From V1-33 sp964523105 (GTDB lineage Bacteria > Verrucomicrobiota > Verrucomicrobiia > Verrucomicrobiales > V1-33): a stretch of DNA of 64,000 nt. Each line of letters begins with the position of its first letter. Positions within the stretch are counted from its first letter, which is position 1. The position numbers and the translations under genes are program-made. Positions 8,749 to 15,134 of the stretch are shown here, piece by piece. The stretch covers positions 124,001 through 188,000 of the forward strand of contig CAZFZN010000005.1 of NCBI GenBank assembly GCA_964523105.1. The letters run 5' to 3'. The notes beneath the pieces were generated by a model. That model did not search any database. It saw nothing but the letters and a program-made list of their open reading frames with translations, and was not told where the DNA came from.

Positions 8749-10566
8749 CTATCTCCTCCCGAACTTCCGTCCCAGTTCCTGATAGCTGATTTGAATCAGC
8801 GTCGGCTTTCCCTCAGGGCAGCAATAGGGCATTTCGCAGGTCAGGAGTCGCTGGACCAGATTGGTCACCGCGGTTGAATCGGGAGGTGCCTGTAGTCGGG
8901 CCGCCTGACGGGCCACGGCGGCGGCGATGGCTTCGTCGTCGAGCCGGCGCTGGGGCAGGCGATCTCCCGCGCTTTGCAGGTCGGCAATGAGCGAACTGAT
9001 AAGTGCCGGAGCATCCCCGTCCGCGTGGCTCCCGGGCGGGAGGCTGTCGATGACGATGGTGTTGCCGCCGAATTCCTCGGCTCCAATGCCCATGAGGCGC
9101 AGCGTGGCCAGATGCGGCCGGATGAGGTCGAACTCCCGCGGGCTCAGCGGCACCGTCACGGGCGTAAGCAATTGCTGACTGGCAACTCCGCCCGCCCTGG
9201 CACGTCGGCGGGCCTCCTCGAAGAGAATGCGCTCCTGCGCCGCACGCGGGTCGAGAATGACGAGGCCCTCCTCCGACTGGAGCAGCCAGTAGGCGTCTGT
9301 TAGCGGTGCGAGAATGATGAAGGGAAGCGGCGGAGGCGGGGCAGGGGAGCGTTCGGTACTGCCGGGAACTGAAGCGCGTTGCGGAGTGGAGTGCTCAGAG
9401 CTTGGTGGCCGGTGCCCGGTGGGCTGTGCGGCCGGTGGCGGGAGTGCATAAGTCCCCTGCGTCCTGGCCGACCCATCGTTCCCATGAACCGGCAGCACCT
9501 CCTGCCGCGGCGCGGGTTCCCATCGCGCAGTTGGCGGCGTCGCCGGCAGCACAGGCGCAGGCTTTTCCTCAGCGCGGCCGCGCAGCACCGCACTGAGCAT
9601 TTCCATGAGCGCGCTTTGCACGCTGAGACCGTCGCGAAACCGGACTTCACGTTTGGCGGGATGTACATTCACGTCCACGTCACGCGGGTCCAGCTCCACG
9701 AAGAGGAACGCCACGGGCCATGTTCCGCGCGGCAGGCTCTCGGCATACGCGCCGCGCAGGGCGTAGTTGAACACAGGGCTCTCCACGGGCCGGCGGTTGA
9801 GAAAAGTGAACATCATGGCGCGGCTGCTGCGGTGCACGCCAGGAATTCCCATGAACCCCGACACCGTCACCCCGCGCAGCGACTGTCGGGGCACCTCCCG
9901 GAGCTGTTCGGCCACCTCCACACCGGCGAGTCCAGAAATCCGCTCGCGCAGACCGGCGTTACCCGGCAGGTGGAAGACGAGCCGTTCGTCGCGGGTCAGG
10001 CTGAAGGCGATCTCCGGATGTGCCAGGGCCTGCACCCTCACCTGCTGCTCGATGTGACTGAACTCCGTATTCTCCGCCCGCAGGAATTTCCGCCGCGCGG
10101 GCACGTTGTAGAAGAGGTTGCGCACCTCGATGTGTGTGCCGGGTGCTTCGCCCGCCTCGCTGACGTCGAGCAGCCGCCCGCCGTCCACGCTGACCCGGGT
10201 GCCGGACAGCGCGCCGCTTTCCCGGGTTGTCAGGGTGAAGCGCGAGACACTGGCGATGCTCGGCAATGCCTCGCCGCGAAATCCCATGGTCACGATGGCC
10301 GCCAAATCGGCACTGGTCCGCAGCTTGCTCGTGGCATGACGCTCCAGACTGAGCACGGCGTCGTCCCGGGCCATGCCGCAGCCGTCATCCACCACCTTGA
10401 TCAGCGCCGTCCCGCCGCTGCGAATCAGCACGTCGATGCGGCGCGCCCCGGCATCCACGGCATTCTCCACCAGTTCCTTGACCACCGATGCCGGGCGCTC
10501 CACCACCTCGCCGGCCGCCACCTGGCTGGCGAGCGCATCGGGGAGCACCTGAATTCGCTGCGACAT
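8749..10566 (-). CDS. mutL: DNA mismatch repair protein MutL
   Basis: This is a 605-residue MutL. The N-terminal GHKL ATPase shows ELVENAVDAGA, DDGCGM and GFRGEALPSIASVSRF. A proline-rich linker (about 330-425) leads to the C-terminal dimerisation domain. It couples MutS mismatch recognition to strand incision in the cytoplasm. I chose ATG 10566 (MSQRIQVLPDALASQVAAGEVVERP), which gives the standard start; an upstream ATG at 10602 only adds a basic leader. In the C-terminal domain the usual nuclease motif DQHAAQER reads DPRAAQER, the ACR-type motif reads VARQAARL, and CPHGRP reads CPEGKP, so metal-dependent nicking is doubtful. It is divergent from the fusion gene at 10723. Confidence 0.95.
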   Translation of the reverse strand: MSQRIQVLPDALASQVAAGEVVERPASVVKELVENAVDAGARRIDVLIRSGGTALIKVVDDGCGMARDDAVLSLERHATSKLRTSADLAAIVTMGFRGEALPSIASVSRFTLTTRESGALSGTRVSVDGGRLLDVSEAGEAPGTHIEVRNLFYNVPARRKFLRAENTEFSHIEQQVRVQALAHPEIAFSLTRDERLVFHLPGNAGLRERISGLAGVEVAEQLREVPRQSLRGVTVSGFMGIPGVHRSSRAMMFTFLNRRPVESPVFNYALRGAYAESLPRGTWPVAFLFVELDPRDVDVNVHPAKREVRFRDGLSVQSALMEMLSAVLRGRAEEKPAPVLPATPPTARWEPAPRQEVLPVHGNDGSARTQGTYALPPPAAQPTGHRPPSSEHSTPQRASVPGSTERSPAPPPPLPFIILAPLTDAYWLLQSEEGLVILDPRAAQERILFEEARRRARAGGVASQQLLTPVTVPLSPREFDLIRPHLATLRLMGIGAEEFGGNTIVIDSLPPGSHADGDAPALISSLIADLQSAGDRLPQRRLDDEAIAAAVARQAARLQAPPDSTAVTNLVQRLLTCEMPYCCPEGKPTLIQISYQELGRKFGRR

Positions 10567-10722
10567 GATGCGCGATGACCGGCGGAATCGCCGCCGCGGC
10601 AAGGGTCAAATGCACCCGGGCGACAAACACATTCACCACTCCCGCGGCCGGCGCGCACGCCTTGACACTCCCGGCTTCGTGCGCCCTGTAGCTTCACCCC
10701 GCCGGTCCGCGGGTTCAATGAT

Positions 10723-12903
10723 TTGAAGCACGTCCTCTTCGTCTGCACCGGAAATGTCTGCCGCAGCCCCATGGCGGAAGGGCTCTTCGCGGACATGGTC
10801 AGGGAACGCGGGGACTTCAAGGTGGGCAGCGCCGGACTCGGGGCCATCGACGGCCAGACCGCCAGCGGGCACACCGCGGAGATTCTGAAGAAGCGGAAAA
10901 TCGACCTCAGCCGTTTCCGCAGCCGCATGCTGACCCGTGACATGGTGGACGAGGCCACGCACATCTTTTGCATGACCTACGGCCATCGCGCCGCGATCGA
11001 GCAGCTTTTCCCGAATGCGGGAGACAAGACCTACCTCGTGTGCGAGTTCTGTCCCGATGACGACCTGATGGGCGGCGACGTGCCCGATCCCATCGGCGGC
11101 GGGCGCGGGGCCTATCAGGAAACTCTCGACATCCTGCAGCGCGCCCTGCCCAGCGTGCTCGCCTTCATCGATTCCACCTGGAAAAAAAAAACCGCCGCGC
11201 CGGCGGCTGATCCGGCACCTTCCTCCCCATCCGACTCCATGTCCCACGCTGCCAAAAAGATCATCGCCGGAGCCGACCACGGCGGATTCGAACTCAAGGA
11301 AAAACTCGTCGCCCACCTCCGCGCCAGTGGTCATACGGTGACCGATCTTGGCACCCGCAGCAAAGAGAGCGTGGACTATTCCGACTACGCCGAAGGCGTG
11401 GCGCAGGGAGTGCTGGCCGGCGCAGCCGAAATCGGACTGCTCGTCTGCACCACGGGTGTCGGCATGAGCATCGGGGCCAACCGTCATGCCGGCATTCAGG
11501 CAGCACTGCTGCACGACGTCCATACGGCCGAAATGACCCGCCGCCATAACGACGCCAACGTGATGTGTTTCGCCGGTGACGCCGATGCGAAACTCGCCGC
11601 CGACATCGCTGACAAATTTCTGGCCACGGAGTTCGAAGGCGGCCGCCACGCCCGCCGCGTCGGCAAGATGAACAAAGGCATTGGCAGTGATCCCGCCGTC
11701 GCCGCCGTCATTCGCGAGGAGGAACACCGGCAGCAGAACAACATCGAACTCATCGCCAGCGAGAATTTCGCCAGCCGCGCCGTGATGGACGCCCAGGGGA
11801 GCTGCCTGACAAACAAGTACGCCGAAGGCTATCCCGGCAAACGCTGGTACGGCGGCTGCGAAAACGTGGACAAGGCGGAACAGCTCGCCATCGACCGCGT
11901 GAAGCAGCTTTTCGGCTCGCAGTTCGCCAACGTGCAGCCGCACTCCGGCTCCCAGGCCAATGCCGCCGTCTATTTCGCGCTCATCAGTTTCGGCGACCCC
12001 ATTCTCGCCATGAACCTCGCGCACGGCGGCCACCTGACACACGGCAATCCGGCCAACTTCTCCGGCAAGTTCTACAAAGTCCACGCCTACGGCGTCAGCG
12101 AAAAGGACGGGCGTATTGATTACGACGAACTGGAGGCGAAAGCCCAAGAAGTGCAGCCGAAGATGATCACTGCCGGCGCCAGCGCCTATCCGCGCATCAT
12201 CGATTTCGAGCGCATGTCCGCCATCGCGAAGAGCGTGGGCGCCTATCTGTTCGTGGACATGGCCCACATCGCCGGACTCGTCGCCGCGGGCGTCCATCCC
12301 AATCCCGTGCCGTTCGCCGATGTCGTCACCTCCACCACGCACAAGAGTCTGCGCGGCCCGCGCGGCGGACTGATCCTGACCAACAACGCCGACATCGCGA
12401 AGAAGATGGACAGCATGGTCTTCCCCGGCATCCAGGGCGGCCCGCTCATGCACGTCATCGCCGCCAAGGCCGTGTGCTTCGGCGAAGCGCTCCAGCCCGG
12501 CTTCAAGGAATACCAGCAACAGGTCATCAAGAACGCCGCCGCGCTCGCCGCCGCCATGCAGTCGCTCGGCTACAAGATCGCCAGCGGCGGCACGGACAAC
12601 CACCTCATGCTCGTGGACCTCCGCCCGCAGGGACTCGACGGCAAGATCGCCCAGGAGACGCTCGATCAGGCCGGCATCACCGTGAACAAGAACAGCATCC
12701 CCTTCGACACCGCCAGCCCCTTCAAGCCCAGCGGCATCCGCATGGGCACCCCGGCCGTCACCACGCGCGGAATGAAGGAGGACGACATGAAAACCATCGC
12801 CGCCCTCATCCACGAAGCCCTCACCAAACGCGAAAGCGCGGAGAAACTGAAGGACATTCAGCGCCGCGTGCGTGAGTTGAATACGCGTTTCCCCCTCCCA
12901 TAG
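10723..12903 (+). CDS. glyA: Triple fusion: low-MW phosphatase - RpiB - serine hydroxymethyltransferase
   Basis: One 726-residue frame starting with TTG at 10723 carries three complete enzymes. Residues 1 to about 152 are a low-molecular-weight protein phosphatase (C8-TGNVCR14-S, and the VPDPIGG acid loop). Residues 173 to about 314 are ribose-5-phosphate isomerase B (ADHGG, C242-TTGVGMSIGANR, HNDANV). Residues 316-726 are GlyA, with the full conserved start IELIASENFAS and PLP lysine K541 in STTHKSLRGPRGG. GlyA makes glycine and one-carbon units from serine. Internal in-frame ATGs at 11239 and 11668 sit exactly at the second and third domain starts, so separate products are possible. Bacillus subtilis keeps the same order as separate genes (ywlE, ywlF, ywlG, glyA). 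Ten consecutive A bases (11182-11191) lie in the first linker; a sequencing indel there would split the frame, so the first junction is less certain than the second. Confidence 0.88.
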   Translation: MKHVLFVCTGNVCRSPMAEGLFADMVRERGDFKVGSAGLGAIDGQTASGHTAEILKKRKIDLSRFRSRMLTRDMVDEATHIFCMTYGHRAAIEQLFPNAGDKTYLVCEFCPDDDLMGGDVPDPIGGGRGAYQETLDILQRALPSVLAFIDSTWKKKTAAPAADPAPSSPSDSMSHAAKKIIAGADHGGFELKEKLVAHLRASGHTVTDLGTRSKESVDYSDYAEGVAQGVLAGAAEIGLLVCTTGVGMSIGANRHAGIQAALLHDVHTAEMTRRHNDANVMCFAGDADAKLAADIADKFLATEFEGGRHARRVGKMNKGIGSDPAVAAVIREEEHRQQNNIELIASENFASRAVMDAQGSCLTNKYAEGYPGKRWYGGCENVDKAEQLAIDRVKQLFGSQFANVQPHSGSQANAAVYFALISFGDPILAMNLAHGGHLTHGNPANFSGKFYKVHAYGVSEKDGRIDYDELEAKAQEVQPKMITAGASAYPRIIDFERMSAIAKSVGAYLFVDMAHIAGLVAAGVHPNPVPFADVVTSTTHKSLRGPRGGLILTNNADIAKKMDSMVFPGIQGGPLMHVIAAKAVCFGEALQPGFKEYQQQVIKNAAALAAAMQSLGYKIASGGTDNHLMLVDLRPQGLDGKIAQETLDQAGITVNKNSIPFDTASPFKPSGIRMGTPAVTTRGMKEDDMKTIAALIHEALTKRESAEKLKDIQRRVRELNTRFPLP

Positions 12904-12953
12904 CCGGCGGTTTCAATTCGCGGCGATATTCTCCATCGCGCGCATGAAGCCGT

Positions 12954-13006
12954 AATCAGGCCGTCCCGGCCTTTGTTGTACAGCTTTGGCCGCCCCGGGC
13001 CTGATT
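12954..13006. repeat. Inverted repeat after the fusion gene
   Basis: AATCAGGCC at 12954-12962 pairs with GGCCTGATT at 12998-13006, with further GGCC pairing inside. There is no T-tract, so it is only a weak terminator candidate. The rest of 12904-13119 holds nothing I recognise. Confidence 0.4.
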
Positions 13007-13119
13007 TGCTGCGGGGCTTCCTCTATATCGTGCGCAGGCCCTGCAATTCATCCGCCGCAAACGTTTTTCCTGGTTGCGCGCGTCAGTCGCGCTCCTAATC
13101 TCGCCGCCCTCACTGCCCC

Positions 13120-13194
13120 GCGCGCTTAGCTCAGCGGTAGAGCACATCCTTCACACGGATGGGGTCGCAGGTTCGAACCCTGCAGCGCGCACCA
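13120..13194 (+). tRNA. tRNA-Val (anticodon CAC)
   Basis: A complete cloverleaf is readable. The acceptor stem GCGCGCT pairs with AGCGCGC, the D arm contains AGCTCAGCGGTAGAGC, the anticodon stem CATCC/GGATG encloses TTCACAC with anticodon CAC at 13152-13154, and the T loop is GGTTCGAACCC. The discriminator A is at 13191 and CCA is encoded at 13192-13194. It reads GUG codons. No other tRNA was noticed in the window and nothing integrated next to it. Confidence 0.96.
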
Positions 13195-13211
13195 TGTTCG
13201 GATACCAGCCT

Positions 13212-13242
13212 TTAGCGCGCTGGGGAGAGACTCCCGGGCTAA
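13212..13242. terminator. Possible bidirectional hairpin between tRNA-Val and a convergent small gene
   Basis: TTAGC at 13212-13216 pairs with GCTAA at 13238-13242, and GGGAG at 13223-13227 pairs with CTCCC at 13231-13235. It lies between convergent transcripts. There is no long T-tract. Confidence 0.35.
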
Positions 13243-13248
13243 GAATAC

Positions 13249-13425
13249 TTATTTGCAGGAGCAGTCCACTGGGATGGCATCGCCAGGGCAGGGCGTATAG
13301 GGCTTTCGCATCAAGGCCTTGTCTTCGCACGTCAGGATCAACGGCTGGGACTTGTTGGCGGTGGATTCGCAACCGGGCTGAAGGATAGAGGCCAGAATGG
13401 CGAAAAGGATGATCTGAATTTTCAT
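13249..13425 (-). CDS. Small Cys-containing secreted or lipoprotein (58 aa)
   Basis: This is a short gene on the minus strand. The protein starts MKIQIILFAILASILQPGC, a signal peptide with a possible but imperfect lipobox (QPGC), and then has about 38 mature residues with three more cysteines (LTCEDKAL, YTPCPGD, VDCSCK counted by position). I do not recognise it. Its reality is supported by a near-consensus promoter directly upstream (TTGACA, 17-base spacer, TATTAT on the minus strand) and an AT-rich island unlike the surroundings. The predicted transcription start falls at or within a base or two of the ATG at 13425, so the mRNA may be leaderless. It converges on tRNA-Val. Confidence 0.65.
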   Translation of the reverse strand: MKIQIILFAILASILQPGCESTANKSQPLILTCEDKALMRKPYTPCPGDAIPVDCSCK

Positions 13426-13432
13426 ATTTACT

Positions 13433-13461
13433 ATAATATACAGATTCAGTGACCTTGTCAA
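13433..13461 (-). promoter_or_regulatory. Near-consensus sigma-70 promoter
   Basis: Read on the minus strand, TTGACA (13461-13456) and TATTAT (13438-13433) are separated by exactly 17 bases. The -10 box ends 7 bases before the ATG of the 58-residue gene. Confidence 0.75.
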
Positions 13462-13573
13462 ATTTCCTGATGGAGCACTTCGGCTGAATACCAAACCGGA
13501 CGGTTGCGTCTCTGCGCGGACCTGCCTCCACCAGCTCCAGTTCCCAAATGAGAATTCCCCAGGAAACCAGGAA

Positions 13574-13697
13574 ACCCCGGTTGGACGCCGATGGACGCGG
13601 ACACCCAGCCAGTGGTGTCCGGAGAGGGTCCGTTCCTCCGGGTGGATTCGAATCCTTCCCCAACTCCGGGTCCATTCGCGTCCATCCGGAGTTCCCT
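13574..13697. repeat. Imperfect inverted repeat, possible degraded copy of a dispersed element
   Basis: GATGGACGCG at 13590-13599 is repeated inverted as CGCGTCCATC at 13678-13687, within a longer imperfect match. The 'ATGGACxCxGA' flavour resembles the ends of the 165-bp repeats at 52.6 and 57.6 kb. This accounts for most of the spacer 13462-13720, in which I see no gene. Confidence 0.45.
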
Positions 13698-13720
13698 CCT
13701 TCTCCCACATCCTTTTAAAC

Positions 13721-14299
13721 ATGAAAGCCCCCCTCATCCTTGTCTGCGCCCTCCTTTGCCGGATCACACTCCCTGCCGGAGAAACCATCACCCTGACGAC
13801 GACCCCGATAGCTCCCGCACCGCCCGTCACTCAGATGCAAACCCAGTCGGCTACCATCACGCTGGCCGAAGGGGACACGGCGGAGATGGTCTGGACGCCG
13901 ATTCCCGATCCGAACCGGTATGAACTCAATCGCGGCTACCTGCGCTTCACTTCCGGCGACGGGAAGGTCTTCGATTTCAGTCTCTTTCTCATCCCGCCGC
14001 AGACCAGTTCCGCCTACATCGCCGCGGCGAACCCTCACCCTGTAAAAGTGGCCGGCCCGGGCACCCTGAAACTGGTATCCGCCGTCCGCAGTGCGACGCA
14101 CCTTGCCACGCTGACCATCACCCGAAAAGGCGAGGGCACATCATCCGGCAGCGTGGTCATTCCGCAGGATCCCGCCGGGTCGTATCAGGTCATCCTGGAA
14201 AGCAGCGCCGATCTCATCACCTGGACGCCCGTCGCGCCCGGCACGTTTTCCGGCAGCACGGCGCAGCGGTTTTTCAGGACGCGGATTGTGAAGCAATAG
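13721..14299 (+). CDS. Secreted protein with C-terminal 'ESSADLITW' module
   Basis: This is a 192-residue exported protein with a signal peptide ending near LPAGE. The middle is beta-rich without a recognised domain. The last 45 residues (YQVILESSADLITWTPVAPG...RFFRTRI) match a short C-terminal module seen in many secreted Verrucomicrobiota proteins, including those at 25900 and 63523 in this window (KSADLSSW, KSSDLRNW). The role of the module is unknown; a binding or surface-attachment role is an inference. The next gene starts 67 bases downstream in the same direction. Confidence 0.6.
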   Translation: MKAPLILVCALLCRITLPAGETITLTTTPIAPAPPVTQMQTQSATITLAEGDTAEMVWTPIPDPNRYELNRGYLRFTSGDGKVFDFSLFLIPPQTSSAYIAAANPHPVKVAGPGTLKLVSAVRSATHLATLTITRKGEGTSSGSVVIPQDPAGSYQVILESSADLITWTPVAPGTFSGSTAQRFFRTRIVKQ

Positions 14300-14366
14300 T
14301 CCCGCAACATTCGCTTCCGCGGCGTCGTATTTTGCCCACATGAGTCGCCGGACTGAAGTGGGTTCA

Positions 14367-15059
14367 ATGCGTGTGCTGCTTCCAGCATTTTGTCTGCTGA
14401 CGGGAAGTTGTGCCCAGAGACAGCCCGCGTGGTTTGAGATTCCCCTGGAGGAGCGGGACCGTTCCGCTGCGGAATCCTTCCGCAGCGAAATGGCCGCGTG
14501 GGAAGTGAAGCACGAACCGGTTCCGGATTTTCGCGAAGTGAAATTCACTTCATTGAAGTCCGGTCAAGAGTTGCTGCAGACTCAGGGCCTGAAGCTGGAA
14601 CTGCGGCTCGGCCCCCTGCGGGAAAGCCTTCCCAACGGGTGGTGGCGGACCGATTCAAAATACCGGCTGATGGACCGCAGCGGGAGATTGCTGGTATCGG
14701 CCCGCAGTATCCAGGACGATGCTCCCTCTGAGCAAAGATACCCCGAGGTTATCGTCCACCACTTACCTGGCAGCCTGACGTTTCTGATTGCGGAGTTCCG
14801 CAGCGGAGCACCCTGGCGGTGTGTCCTGATACGTCCGGCCTCATTTGACAGGGAGAACGGGCTGCCCATCGCATGGAAGGTGCAGTACCCGGTGCTGTCG
14901 GTCAGGGAGATTCCCTCGGACAGTCCGATGGCCTTCTCCCCGCTTCCCTTGCTCGGCGCAACTGACACCCACCTGTACCTGCGTGCCGACGGCAGGACGT
15001 ATGCCGTCCCGCTGGATTCCCTACTCAAGGAGGAGCCGCCGGATTTCCCCCTCGGCTGA
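14367..15059 (+). CDS. Hypothetical lipoprotein
   Basis: This is a 230-residue protein. I chose ATG 14367 because it starts a textbook lipoprotein signal, MRVLLPAFCLLTGSC, with LTGSC as lipobox; an ATG 27 bases upstream adds a charged leader. The mature protein is a soluble mixed alpha/beta sequence without any family I recognise (features include WWRTDSKYRLMDRSGRLL and a C-terminal HLYLRADGRTYAVPL). It is likely anchored to an envelope membrane. It lies 75 bases upstream of the PVC dehydrogenase gene, so it may share a transcript, but nothing in the sequence ties the two functionally. Confidence 0.65.
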   Translation: MRVLLPAFCLLTGSCAQRQPAWFEIPLEERDRSAAESFRSEMAAWEVKHEPVPDFREVKFTSLKSGQELLQTQGLKLELRLGPLRESLPNGWWRTDSKYRLMDRSGRLLVSARSIQDDAPSEQRYPEVIVHHLPGSLTFLIAEFRSGAPWRCVLIRPASFDRENGLPIAWKVQYPVLSVREIPSDSPMAFSPLPLLGATDTHLYLRADGRTYAVPLDSLLKEEPPDFPLG

Positions 15060-15134
15060 GAGGCGGACGCGGCCCCAAAACGCGGATGAAATTCGCGTCG
15101 CGCTCCGCATTCTGGGACGGCACCACTGCCCGTA

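Noticed and set aside
10633..12813. A 726-residue minus-strand frame opposite the fusion gene
   Set aside because: It is the complement of three highly conserved enzymes; its G/A/H/V-rich composition is a GC-skew artefact.
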